This document shows, in pieces, positions 49,431 through 61,897 of a stretch of DNA of 64,000 nucleotides (position 1 is the first letter of the stretch; every line of letters begins with the position of its first letter). Location of the stretch: positions 29,138,393 to 29,202,392 of the forward strand of contig NC_083568.1 of NCBI RefSeq assembly GCF_019925205.1, given 5' to 3'. Below the pieces are notes generated by a model. The model was not told the DNA's origin and ran no database searches. It saw nothing but the letters and a program-made list of their open reading frames with translations. A program made the translations under genes and the position numbers. The DNA comes from Metopolophium dirhodum (taxonomy: Eukaryota > Arthropoda > Insecta > Hemiptera > Aphididae).

Positions 49431-51279
49431 AATAATCATCATAATATTATATTTTATACACCGGACAAAATCATGGCGATTCACATGTCATAAATACGTC
49501 ATAGCATTATATATTATATTATTATTACATATTTTAAATGTTACATGTGTATTGTGTACAGTACAGTCTATCCTGCTATCAACTTGATAATGCGTATATT
49601 TCGTTATATTATTTTTGTTACAGACATTATACCCCGTTTCGTAATAATAATTTATAAACGATGTTAATATATTGATATTAGTTTAATATTTTGTCAAAAA
49701 AAAAAATGTGTAGGTACTCATAAAATATAGTGATCGATTTTTAATTACATTTTATTTTTATACATCTGCATACGTCTCGTACATTATAATATTATTATGA
49801 TACATCAGACCGAACTCAAGCCATCCCCAGTCATCCCTATCCAGTTTTGAAACGCTATTTGAGCTTGTGAATGCGACTAATACGACTCGTATAATATATA
49901 ATAATATTATCATTGTGTTATTGTCTGACGATGACAACAACAAGCGGTCTCTCGGTGTTTATATTACGCTTGGGTTGTTTCTGTGCGCGGCGTTGTCTCC
50001 AGTGCCTACCTACTCGGCGGGATTTGATTATGTTTGCGAATAATCAATTACGAGAAGATTGAGGTTTCCAACCAATGGGATTTCGTTGTAGGTACATGAT
50101 ACGTCATATATACAGGGTGATTAACCACACTTTTAAAACCCCATTTCTCCCTATAATTATGCATACATTCAAATTCCGATTTTTGGAATTTTGAACTTTC
50201 ATGTATATATTACTTAAAGACTACGTCATTATTTTCAAACAATATTGAGAATATAAATATAAAATATTGTATTAGATATTTGATATATTTTCACCATACC
50301 TAACCGATACATCTTATCATTCACAAAATTGTCACGGCACACCAAAATACTCTAAGACAAACTTTCACCAACATCTGACATTCGGTTACATCGCAGTTAG
50401 ATAAATATATGGTGAGGTCTTAAATTTGTCACCGACTACCGGAGAAGCATTACAATACGAGTAAATACTATACGGACGCATATATACAACTATAAATAGA
50501 ATATATTCAATAGACGATCCAAATGCGCATCTCGTTATTATCTCACGGACGTTTCCATGGAATCACGACACACTGCGATACACTTGTTCAAAGTTACACG
50601 CATGATTTAACGTTTTCGGTAGCTTTCAGATTAAAAAATAATTTAACAGTTCCAACTCTCGTGGCACACCACAAAGATGTTAGCGGCGTACCGGTTGAAT
50701 ACCACTGATTTAAGGAGGGTCTCGTGGTGATGCAAACTTTTTATTTCTTTGAAACAACGACAACAGCATTTTTAACTGTTCATTTTTAAGTACCCACGTG
50801 CGTTTTTACATTGATGCGTTATATGTACAATATATTATATACATTAAAGTTAAAACTAATGGTTTCTGAATTATTAAACTTCAATTTTATAATATCAAAC
50901 TTTATTAAAATGATGATCAAAGTATACCATTACCACATAATAACATAGTCAACAATAATAGGTTTAGAAGATATTATATTGAGGCTTCAGTGAGTTTTTA
51001 TCTTTTTGGCCTGACGGCCGACCCGCACTAAGCAATCGATTTTTATTCAATTTGTTCAATAAAAAGTTGGACGCATTTTAGATTTGTTGCTGCTGTCGTA
51101 GAAGAATATAATTATGTTTTCATCATTCATATTTTATAATATGGTTTATGGTAATATTCATAATAAAGGCGAAAAAAATATTTAAAACATTGTGCGGTCA
51201 TGCAAATTTGTTTGCATATAATTAAACAGAAGCTATAAAAATTTAAGCTCCCTCCCACTAAAATTTGACTACATCTCTC
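49431..51279. other. A+T-rich non-coding stretch
   Basis: Apart from the hAT-like terminus, only an isolated 'acagggtgattaacca' near 50113 was noted. It resembles the ends of the TA-flanked elements but has no partner. Confidence 0.55.
50230..50707 (-). mobile_element. hAT-like terminal fragment
   Basis: Read on the minus strand from 50707 it begins CAGTGGTATTCAACCGGTA and soon has GTGGTGTGCCACG, then GGTGTGCCGTGAC near 50340. CAGTGGTTCTCAACC-type ends followed by 'GTGCCG' repeats characterise a large group of hAT elements. I found no matching second terminus or octamer duplication, so the far end (about 50230) is a guess and the copy may be truncated. Confidence 0.5.
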
Positions 51280-51960
51280 TATCTGTATGATTATCATGCA
51301 TAGCTGGTATTGTCGTAAAGAGTTCTTGTTCGTCGATCCTCGGCAATCGCAAATAATTGTCACAGCGTTTCGCATCGATCGGCTTTCGTTTTCGTTTCCT
51401 AGTACGAAATTCGCACACTCGATGAATTTTATCGTGGCGAGTACACACAATATATACATACTATACAATATTATAATATTCTGGTCGCAGTCTTCGCTGC
51501 ATTCCCACGCGTCCGTGATCGTTTTTACCGGCTGTATAATATGTCTTTCGCGTTGGATCACGTGACCTGCCAATTCGGTTCTATATATTATTTACAATTT
51601 TTTTTTTTCTTCAAGTCCCGTCACACCGAAATGTTTTCTCCGAAAATCGTCCTACCGAGTACGTACCTCATATATATCTAAATTATAGTATAATATGTAC
51701 TCATGCTCATTCGTTATTCTCTCAGTCCCATACTCCTGTCATCTCATCAGCTAATAATCTTATACACACAGGTGCACGCAGCTGCACGCACAACGCCACA
51801 TTTTAAATATTTTGTGAAAAGAAAATTTGTATTCGTCCGGCCGTTATTGGTATAATCGTGATCGAAATGCGTGATGCGCTCTGCAGAGTCTAAAAACGAT
51901 AAGTGGATACAATATGGCTGTATAATAATATTATATTCAACGTTTCCGATCATCATATAC
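51280..51960. promoter_or_regulatory. Moderately CpG-rich segment
   Basis: Overlapping open frames on both strands (51127-51573 minus, 51287-51565 plus) and balanced composition ('cgcatcgatcggctttcg'). No recognisable domain and no strong splice sites. Regulatory DNA or an unrecognised exon are both possible. Confidence 0.3.
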
Positions 51961-52025
51961 CGACTTTCATAAACGCATTACGCCTAACCAAATACATATA
52001 GGTAGGTAAATATAATTATACGGCA

Positions 52026-52060
52026 TAATAATAATAATAATAATAATGATAATAATAATT
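52026..52060. repeat. (AAT)n microsatellite, interrupted once
   Basis: About eleven units with one TGA interruption. Confidence 0.95.
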
Positions 52061-52497
52061 GCGTGATTTTACGACCGTTATGTTTACCAAAACTATGGCG
52101 GAACGCATCATCGAGATGCACTCTATTTTAATCCGGACGGCATTTGAAATAATAATACACCGCCGTTTTTGACAACCAAATCCATAATTATTAATATATT
52201 GTTCTTGTTTTAATGATTTATTATAATATTATATTGCCCGTTATATACATATATTATAGCTGCGTAATATATTCCGAAACTATCGATCGCCGATGCGTAA
52301 TATATTATGCACTTATAGACACTTCACATGCGATTATCATCACCTCCCGATGTGTATACCTACACTAATATAATTATATATGTATAGCTTGTATAATAAT
52401 ATTATATCAACCAGACGTCCAATACACCGGTTACGCATTTGGTATGCGTATTTTGTACCGACATACATATTCGCCGACATTGTACTTACCCTATATA

Positions 52498-52975
52498 TAT
52501 AGCTAAGTATTTGTATATATAATTAGCACTTGCCGTGTCTCACATAATATAGTTTATGTTAAAATGTAATACCACTAATACTATATTATGGGTCATGGTG
52601 GTGCCTACCTGTATTGTAAGGCATATAGACGCGTTAAACATTATAACATCGATTTTAGGTGTTTTATTTTATTTTAAATCGAGTGCTCGTTATACGCTTA
52701 TTTTATGTAGGAGATTACACCCTGTGGGAACGTACCCATTTTAACGGTATACCTAATAATAATATTAAAACAATTACAGTCTTAAAAATCATACTTTCTA
52801 TATAACATTATTATTCATTTTCAACACATTCGAAGCAAACGAACAATAATTAATTTGATTTTATAGCTAAGTATTTGTATATACAATTAGCACTTACCGT
52901 GTCTCACATGATACAGTTTATGTTAAAATGTATTATTATATTATGGGCCATGGTGCAGGTACCTACCTAGCCTGG
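52498..52975. repeat. Direct duplicate of about 110 bp separated by about 365 bp
   Basis: 'agctaagtatttgtatata', 'attagcactt(g/a)ccgtgtctca' and 'agtttatgttaaaatgta' occur at about 52498-52620 and again at about 52863-52975, each followed by 'atatta...atgg(g/t)(c/t)catggtg'. The second copy leads straight into the 3' end of the tRNA-SINE. Confidence 0.8.
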
Positions 52976-52979
52976 GGAG

Positions 52980-53213
52980 GGAACTGTAGGTTTTTAGATT
53001 GGGTAGGTTGGTACACGTGTGTGTTGTGTTTTGGCAGAATTTCTAATGGGGCACCCGTAGGTTTCTGCCATGCCCCGGGTGGAGGGATGGCGGTACTTGT
53101 TCTCCGGACACCGTGACTTGCCCGAAGAAAAATGCCACCCGCGGCCGAGGTATCGAACCAGCACCGGCTGCGTCGCAGCCGACGCCTTAGTCCGCTCAGC
53201 CACTCCGTCCCCC
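52980..53213 (-). mobile_element. tRNA-derived SINE
   Basis: On the minus strand the head starts GGGGGACGGAGTGG at 53213. A box A-like sequence (TGGCTGAGCGGACTAAGGCG, 53186-53205) and a box B (GGTTCGATACC, 53149-53159) follow, as in a Leu- or Ser-type tRNA. The anticodon arm region is a near-perfect palindrome (GGCTGCGACGCAGCC) and the acceptor and T stems do not pair well, so this is not a functional tRNA. A tRNA-unrelated G/C-rich body follows to about 52980. The 3' end and target duplication are not clear. Confidence 0.68.
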
Positions 53214-54952
53214 ATTAGTACCTATTATAAATAATAAAATTCTATAATATGTAACTCTATGTAGGTATTTCAATCTGAATGAATATAGATTATTGTAATA
53301 TTTAACCGAAATGCAAATATTTATTATGTATAAATAATATGCATAATAGACTAACTTAACCCAATGTAAATAAACGTATAGGCTTAACTAGAAAAGTTTT
53401 TATTATATTTGTATATTTGTATGTACCTATTTTCGTAACTCTATTATAATATTTTTTGAAATTTTGTTTGGAAGATGGGACTCAACAGCTCACCACCAAA
53501 ACCCTCCACCAACCTTAGTGTAAAGGGGATTTTATTAGTTAGAACATAATAACATTACATGTATAGGCGTATTTCGTTTAGCATATTAAAAAATAGCTAC
53601 ATTTGAATATATTCAATGGCGGAAAATGGAAAAGAATTTATAAGTTCCAGTTTTATTTGCCATTATAGTTCGTGACAAAATTATAAATTTTATTACACTA
53701 TATTTGACTTTTGGATAACGGTCTCTCGTTTCGATTTCTTTGTTTTCGACTGCTTTTGGTTGAACAACCTGGACGGTTATTAAGGTCCCCGTAAAGACGC
53801 TCAATTTTAATTAATTCTAAACGACTATAAATATATACGAATTTCGTTAAGTCTAAAACGGATTTGGAAAGTTAATACTTATTGTATCCGTTGAAATTAA
53901 ATATAACTCCAATCCCCTCAAACGAATATCCACAAAGTTAATTATACATTGAATTATTGCCATTTAGAAAGTTTTTTTAAGTATTTAATTCTATTAAGGT
54001 ATTTACCATTATTGAAAACTGAAAGAATTAAATAAAAAAAAAAAACGGGATATGCGGATTAATTAAACTTTAACTATGGCATGTAACATAACGTACAAGA
54101 CCATAAACTGATAATAGTGTTTTTTTTTAATGTGACACGTTGATTATTGTTTTATTATGAACGCGTGTTCACAGACAACTATATAATGTAGGTTCCTATA
54201 AAACCAGCTATGGCCTAGGCACTCTAAAATTTTAATTAAATATATTATACAAAGAGAGCCGGATTTTGCAATATTCTTCGATAAAGTCGCATTTAAAATT
54301 ATTTTTCTTAAAGTAGATGTTTATCAATTACCAAACAGGTACATTGTACCATTAACTAGGTCATTACACGTTTCGTTGTGCGAAAAAAAATCGTATGGTT
54401 TTTTTGATCACATTCTTTATTTAGGTAATTAATGCATATTGGACACTGATCGACATTAATTAATATGCATAAAGTTTCGTGTTCAGTGGAATAAATTATA
54501 AAATTATATAACTATTCATATAAACGTCATTGTTCAAGAAAATACAATGCAAGTGAGTATAGTCAGTGTTTAATAACCATAAAAAATATACCGAAACCAG
54601 CAACAAAAATAAATAGCAGTTCTTCGGATAAAATAATTAGGTGGTTGATCATTTGTCGATTAATAATGGATATTGATATATTTAAGTTTTGACACATAAG
54701 TAGTTTTTAGACAAGCGCATGCGTAGGTATTAATAGTAGGTACTAAAAATTGGAAACGTAAAAAATTAAATAAAAAAACTAGGTACAATTATCAATGTTT
54801 AAACATTACTATTCGTTTACTCGTAAGGAAAAAGATATGATTTTGTGGAGGCCCGGAGGGCACCCTGTAGTAAATCTTACCATGCCTGTGGGCATTATGC
54901 CTCTGTGGCGTGTCAATTTTGCAAAAAAGTTAAACATATTTTTCTGTTTCAG
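53214..54952. other. A+T-rich intronic sequence upstream of the exon
   Basis: No gene or transposon end seen. It ends with the polypyrimidine tract and AG of the exon at 54953. Confidence 0.6.
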
Positions 54953-55184
54953 AAATCGCGGCATCACAGGCTTCAGGAAATCCACGGTGGTAACACGCTG
55001 GTGCCGGTGACCGACGACGGTATTCTGCCGTTGCCGACAGTCAAGCCAGGCGACGAGTATGTGCAGGAATCAGACGAAGACGTGGAAGACGATGGTGATG
55101 ACGACGACGATGAAGCCGACGACGACGACGGCGACGAAAGCGACGAAGAGGGCGAGGAGTCGGCCGAAGTATTGGAAAAGCAAA
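54953..55184 (+). CDS. Internal coding exon, acidic protein of unknown identity
   Basis: This is the only convincing host exon in the window. A T-rich polypyrimidine tract ending in TTTCTGTTTCAG precedes position 54953, and a consensus donor (GTGAGT) starts at 55185. The 232-bp exon is therefore phase 0 at entry and phase 1 at exit. Its 77 complete codons start with a basic stretch (KSRHHR, residues 1-6). A mixed segment with Pro and Val follows (VPVTDDGILPLPTVKPGD, residues 17-34). Residues 34-72 are dominated by Asp and Glu in runs of up to five, broken by Gly, Ser, Ala and Val. C/G-rich codons contrast with the A+T-rich flanks. Such acidic low-complexity stretches occur in cytoplasmic linkers and chromatin proteins, so composition does not identify the family, and I do not recognise the gene. 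If the donor is unused, the frame ends five bases later at TAG (55190-55192) and this would be a terminal exon; the strong donor argues against that. The open frame running in from 54845 is probably intron. Confidence 0.72.
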
Positions 55185-56404
55185 GTGAGTAGTAATATAC
55201 CTGTAAAATAGTAATCATCAAAACGTTCGTTTTTGACGACCTCCATAACGACTTGCGTCGTATTATGCGTTTATGAGTAGGTACATTACGACGGTGTACG
55301 TCTTAAACGCGAAGACCGCAAAAACAAAACAAAAAAATGCACATAATCGTGGAAAAATCTAACCCCGCTTTCCATACTTGCTCGCCATTATGTTATTGCA
55401 GTAGGCTTTCCCGTTTGCTAAACGCCGTTGTCGGACGGACGGTAAAACAGCCTGCTGGACGCCTCGGGACACTTAGATGATGATAGATAACGCGTATACT
55501 CCGTGGTAGACGTGCAAAGCGCTAATTTTTTTCCCCTCGAAAAGAGCATTTTTTATCACCCGACTTTGAAACAATGTGTTACACGAAACACACGCGGTCC
55601 CCACAAAGTTTTGAAGGGCGTTACTGCTATGCAATATATAAATTATGTATGGTCGCGGCCGTCGCCATCGTTTTTCGAATATCCGTCGTGTATATAGTCA
55701 CCGCCGCCGCCGCCGCTGTAATATTATTGTTGTACATATTTTATCACTCGATATTTGGAAAATGTTCTAATATGGATCATGCCAACCTGACCCAAGCCTA
55801 ACCTCAAATCATTTATGAATTTATCTATCGTCCGACCTGACCTTTGATGTTACACCCAATATCCAACCAGTAACAATTTTAACATTTTCCCGCAAATATC
55901 GAGTGGTGTTCTGAGATAAGACAATTATCCTGTATTAAACTATATAGGTACTCTACATTCAATTCTGTATGTACAATGTATAATATTATGAGTAAATGAG
56001 CACGAGTGCACGACGTTCGAAAAGAAATATCTATATATACGACATCCACTAGTCACGACCAGTCATCCTGTTCCATCTACATATTATATTGTAATCGGAC
56101 TTGGAAACAATTTTAATTACAATACGCAGAATTGTCATTGCTCTGCATGAAAGCATTTAAGTTGCACGCTAGTATGCAATATCTGTGTAATGTGTATACA
56201 CTATATATATATATAACACTATAGACAACACAAGTACCTTAATAGTTATAAACTCACTCAAAGTTGCATTGTACATATTATATTTAATTAGATAACATAG
56301 GGTGAATGGGCTTGAACTTGTAATATTGCGTACAGATCGGTGGAACGCGTGTGCAACACAAATTTCGAATTGAATAGATAATAATGATTTTAAAAATGTA
56401 GGCT
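55185..56404. other. Intronic sequence downstream of the exon
   Basis: Begins with the GTGAGT donor. CpG density stays raised to about 55760 ('agtcaccgccgccgccgccg'), then falls. Short frames here have no domain. Confidence 0.55.
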
Positions 56405-57570
56405 CTACACACATTTTATTCTATTTATTTTATTACAATATAAATGTTAAATGGCAATTATAAAGATGTATAAATATAATTTAATCTAAATCTAACAATT
56501 CAGTGTCAATATAATATACATTTAAAAATACGGGTATTAGGGAGTTTGTGTTTTGAGCACGTAGTGAAAGGTATGGTGTGACCGGAGATAGAGAAAGTAA
56601 TCTGATTACGTGTAGAATATAAGGAAATTCAAAAAGAGACTTTTTCGAGAAGATCTAGAGCGTCCAGAGACCCATTTAAAAAGGAGTTAATGAACCATTG
56701 GTCTTGGTCAGCTTCGAAGAGAATAGAGTTTGTTGTGAAGGATTTCACGGGTAGGTGATTAGTCGTGGTGGATGACTGAAGTATAGAAAATGAAAGAAGC
56801 ATAAGCTAAAAATCTATTTTGAACAAGTTCAAGACGGGATTTATCTTTCACAAGGAAATGGTGTCAAACGTCTAAATCATATTCGAGGAGAGATCTGACA
56901 AGTGAAAAGTACAAAGAACGGAGACAAAAAGAAACTGTTGGTGTCACGCTTAATGGATCCAAGGACTTACAATGCTTTATTTACGGTTAAGTTTATGTGA
57001 TGTTCAAACGAAAGAGAGAAAGAGTATAGTATATCCCGAGATCTTTAACTATGGAAACGTGTTGGAGTTGAAAATTATTTGGAAAACAAGAGTGGACTAT
57101 GGATGAGCGAGATCTGAAGAAAGAGATTATTTGACACTTAGGTATTCAAGTTGAGAGTTAAGGTTAGGTTATTGAGTCAATGGTTGAAAATATCTAGTTC
57201 ATTTTATAGATATGCCAATCAACGATGAAATCAATTTCTTGTCGTCAACATACAGTACAATATTGTTTCGTTATTTAAAATGAACATAAATATAATAAAA
57301 TTGATAAACAGACAGAATAAAAGAGAACCAAAATGTCCACCTCGAGGGACTCCAGACGAGACTTCAACCGGACTAGAATGAGTATTATTTAGTTTGACAA
57401 ATTGTGAGCTGCCCGTGAAATGAGAAGTGAGCCATGATACAAGTGGGTTCCTTATTTCTAAGTTCTCAAGTTCTTTAGAAAACAAGTTGAGTGGTATACG
57501 GAATCAAAGACATATTAAAAGTCAATCATAATGACGTCAACTTGGGGTACGTTTTCGATACACTCAGAAA
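56405..57570 (-). mobile_element. Degenerate LINE reverse-transcriptase fragment
   Basis: Read on the minus strand, this region carries the palm of a non-LTR reverse transcriptase. It has NPLVSWLTSHFTGSSQFV, then SSGVPRGGHFGSLLFCLFIN (the conserved SGVPQGS...GPLLF..FIND block), then LYVDD at 57241-57255, the catalytic YxDD box. The YVDD box is in a different frame from the preceding block, so at least one frameshift is present. Further down, VKDLGI and LSFEHHIN (near 56960-57060) and LEYDL-like pieces match the thumb-side region. Stop codons interrupt it repeatedly. The 3' end is A-rich near 56410-56440. No endonuclease domain is visible, so this is a 5'-truncated, inactive copy. Confidence 0.78.
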
Positions 57571-58139
57571 TGTATGATGTAAAATATATAGGCACTACTT
57601 GTTACGGTAGATTTACCGCGATGTTCCGGATAAGTATATAATTATTATAATTATTTAAATTGACGCGGGACCACGATTTTCCATTTTCCTAACATACATT
57701 GTACTGTACACGCAGTGTGCCCCCCCCCTCGTACTTTGTATTTGTGTAGAAAAAATGTACGTTCATTCGTCTAAAATCGATCAGCATTTTTGTGACCATG
57801 GGACACGTAGGTATTTTATAGTTAAAATTATTGCCGTCGGAAAATTGGCTGCAGCACCGAGAGTTATCGCGTATTGTATTGTATTATATTACAATACATA
57901 GGTAGTCGTATAAATATATTTATTTGTTTATTTATTGATGAATTTAAAGTCCCGCGGGGAGGCGGATGAATAATACGATACGACGTAATTCATTAAATAT
58001 ACATACCGCTAAACATACATAATTTTAACTTAGACGGCGGCGATTAAACGGTCTCTAAATTATACATAGATATAGGTGGGCATATATTATTATTATTATT
58101 ATAATATTATGTGTTTACTCAGCAACAATGTCGTGGGTA

Positions 58140-58499
58140 TTATTTTCGCAATGTTTGCAGGGATAACGTCTTCGCCGGTTGACACGGAATTTAAAATATA
58201 ATATATTATTATTATATTATTAATAATGCAATAACACAATAACACGACGAGTGTCCGCACATTGCGAGGGTAGGTACATCAACCGTTTTACGTTCGGTTC
58301 GCGGGTTTACGGGTTTGGCGCGGTGGTCTGATTTCAATGCGAATTTCTCGGCGGAATTAATTATTATTATTCGCGCGATGTTTTCAACTCCCTATAATTT
58401 CGGCAAACAGTCGAATTATTGTTTGCGTTACGCGAGAACGCGCGTTACGATGATTCGTTCGGGTCTGCTGGTGTTTTTGTTTTTGCGTTATTATTATTA

Positions 58500-58533
<34 letters not shown>

Positions 58534-59080
58534 ACGACGAGAAACCCGACTAAATAAATACTTAGAAAATATAACGTTACGTTTGGCGGATCCCAGCGGA
58601 GGGTGTAATTTACGAAAACTCGGACCTGCGATAATTATTTCCCGAGGGAGGGAAACGTAACGAACCGCCGCCGTGTGATGATGTGTGTGTACTTGTGCCC
58701 ACGCCGCCGCCGCCGCCGTGTCGTAAATAGTCACGACCGACGTCGTCGTGTTTACTGCATTAGGGGCAAGACTTAAGTTTTTTACGATAAAAATTATTAT
58801 TGCCGTAAACGGTTACAATTATATTATTATTTTACTCGGATCGTTATATTTTTTTTTTTATGTATACAGCGCCGTATATCACGCCACTAGCCCGGACCGA
58901 TTATTTTTAATATACCCATATATACATAATTCGTTAATAATTATTATATTTGATTCAACCCTCGTTATTAAAATAGTTTACGATATTTTGCACACGATAC
59001 AGGCACTCGTACGCCTACGCGTATACATTAATAATATTATGATATTATACACTGTCGCGCGCGCGTATTGTCATCTCGTT
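58140..59080. promoter_or_regulatory. CpG-rich island, possible regulatory DNA
   Basis: CpG-rich with 'cacgccgccgccgccgccgt' near 58702 and the (ATT)n tract. The overlapping frames 58315-58557 (plus) and 58384-58734 (minus) are driven by the microsatellite. It leads directly into the 300-bp tandem duplication. Confidence 0.38.
58488..58533. repeat. (ATT)n microsatellite, interrupted once
   Basis: About fifteen units, the longest trinucleotide tract in the window. It accounts for the Tyr/Ile-rich and Asn-rich open frames here. Confidence 0.95.
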
Positions 59081-59664
59081 ATTTATCGACATTATCGTTG
59101 ATACGATCAAATTATATAAATTTAAAATTGCGCATGATCATTATTATTTATTTAATATTATGTATTGTTTTCCTATAGTCGCGTTTCTAGTTTATACCGC
59201 GAGTACAGTACAACACACAATCAAACACACATTTTGGTATTTTTTTTTTGTCTTGTCAACATTATGATTCGTGGTGTGGTTTGTATATTTACGCACAGTA
59301 CTAAGCGAACCTAACCTTATATTTTAGACTAATTTAAAGGCTCTTTCGTCGTAATACGAACGCGTATTGTCATCTTGTTATTTATCGACATTATCGTTGA
59401 TACGATCAAATTATATAAATTTAAAATTGCGCATGGTACCTACATTATTATTTATTTAATATTATATGTATTGTTTTCCTATAGTCGCGTTTCTAGTTTA
59501 TACCGCGAGTACAGTACAACACACAATCAAACACACATTTTGGTATTTTTTTTTTGTTTTGTTAATTATGATTCGTGGTGTGGTTTGTATATTTACGCAC
59601 AGTACTAAGCGAACCTAACCTTATATTTTAGACTAATTTAAAGACTCTTTCGCCGTAATACGAA
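59062..59664. repeat. Tandem duplication, two units of about 300 bp
   Basis: Unit 1 (59062-59360) and unit 2 (59361-59664) both start 'cgcgtattgtcatct' and end 'gccgtaatacgaa' or 'gtcgtaatacgaa'. They differ by scattered substitutions and small indels (for example an inserted 'gtacctac' in unit 2). There is no coding frame and no transposon end. They lie at the edge of a CpG-rich island. Confidence 0.9.
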
Positions 59665-60739
59665 CGCGCGATAGAACGTAGCGTACAAAAGCTTACTAGG
59701 CACTAGTGGAAAATGTTGCTCCAAATATTTGAATCAATATTGAAAATAAAATTGTAGTGTATTTATAAAAAAGAGATGAAGTAGATAAGGTTGGTAAAAC
59801 TGTAGATGGATAAAAAGATTAATGAAACTTTCAAGTACATATTTAAATAGAAAAAAAAACACTGTAATAATAAAAGAAGAGTAAATATAAAAGCAATTTT
59901 ATAAGTGACTTTCAGTCACTTTATCAACTTTTTTTTTATTACCACCAAGTTATTCAAAATCAACTAATTTTTTTACACGAACATATTACTTATAACGAGC
60001 CAAGATATAGGTAACAATATGTACAATAAATAAAATAGTAATTGAAATCGGGACATTTTTTTTTTCTCGCCTTCCAAGTTCCTATTGGCAAAATATCAAC
60101 TATTATTCTGTATGTCTAATTCTTCTTTATTTTCACCGTTCAATAAATACAATATATACGTATATATATATGTAGGTTTACTTAAAATATAATTGTGTCA
60201 AACATGTTTTATATTTTCCTTGACTTAAACGTGGTATTGGTTGGAAAGGGTGGTTCTCTTTTATAATTACCTTCGTATAAAAAATGATTTTTATCGGACT
60301 GCTATAATAATATTATACATGTATAATATACTATATAATTTATTAACATAATCATAATATTTAATAATGTGTTGTGAACGTGTGTAGATCGTAGTCTTAG
60401 CAAAGCAAACTATTATAGAATAGATTTAGAAAAGTTTTCAGAAATATTTGGATTTTATGTGGGTGTGTTTGTGCTTACAGAGATCGGGCCAGGCGTGACA
60501 ATATTAAGCGTCCGTTCGTAAAGATTCATCGTTTAAAGTAGATAATTACACGGTAAATCTTTTAACATTTTCAGGAAATTTGTGGTCGCCAAGTGACAGT
60601 TTTTCGTTTAGAGTTACGCCGATGTATTTAGTACCCAATCGGTGAAGACTTGACAAAACTGGTTTTGAAAGAATTTATTTTTATTTTACAGTTTTTACGC
60701 CTCTATTACATAGTACGATAAAGACTATAATATTATTAT
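59665..60739. other. A+T-rich non-coding stretch
   Basis: No gene or transposon end seen. Confidence 0.6.
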
Positions 60740-61897
60740 CATAATATGTATATAATGTTATAATACACAGCGAACGTGCGCGTGGCTATTATTATATATA
60801 CGTTTCGAATTCAAACCCTTCGCCGACTGCACACAGCCGACATCGTTGGTCGATCGGGTGGGTAGGTAGGTACAACATATATATTTTACCGTAATATATG
60901 TAATACGTTTACGCGTAATGGCGTGGTTGTTAGGGCACACGACGCTAAACGCCACTGTAATGCGAGTTGTACGTGCACGGTAGTGGTTATAACCACGCTC
61001 GTCGATATGACGCATATTATTGCGGTACGGTGACTGTGCACGTCCAAAGAGCTTAAATGTTTCTATATATTTTTTTTTTTCCGCTAGAAAATAAAAACCG
61101 TCAATATGTTATTATGATATTATACTCATTCGTATCTGACGTTTGGCTAAATATATTATTGTTATTATCGTCAAACTATGTGTGTGGCGCGTGTGTTTAT
61201 ACATATTATAAATATACGTCATATACCTATTTGGGCGCCGAGCTCGACGTAAAATGTCGCGAGTCTGTGCAGAGACCGAGTCGAGGGATGGAGTTGGGTC
61301 AAGGGGCGCAGACAAACAAACACTACACGCACTTTCCCATTTTTCGGAGCAACTTCGATATTATTCAATAAAGACATATTATGAACATAATATTATTATG
61401 CATAATACACTGTAGTGTTTATTCGAATTGTTAAAAAAAAAAAAAATTGCAAATATTATATATAATTATCATGCAAAAATTAGATTGAATAATTAATAAT
61501 ATTGAAGAGGACGATTAATTGTGATATATATAGTTTCAACTTTCAAATGAACTGGCTCCTCCGAGATCTTTACTCTGAATCCGTGCTTGCATGCGGTGTG
61601 TGAGTGGGTTGTATGTGTACCTATGTATTGAAGCTAACGGTTTTTTTTTTGCGTTATATATTTGATAAAGTCTTCTTCACATTTTCCCCGGGGAGTTGTA
61701 AAACGGGCATGTATGTGTGTGTTGTTGAGTTGGTGGGGGGTTAGTTCACGGTGGGTAGCGACTGCAGTAGCAATCGGGTGGAAGCAGGCACTATTATATA
61801 TATATATATAATTTATAATATGGCACGAGTGACTATCTTTACGGCCGACCCAGCGGCGATATACTATAAACACACGCACGCACACATCACGTGTATA

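Noticed and set aside
53140..53213. Functional tRNA gene
   Set aside because: Acceptor and T stems do not pair, and a SINE body follows directly.
54973..55221. Ser-rich minus-strand frame
   Set aside because: It is the complement of the acidic codons of the plus-strand exon; the plus strand has matching splice sites.
58384..58734. Asn-rich 116-codon minus-strand frame
   Set aside because: Generated by the (ATT)n microsatellite.
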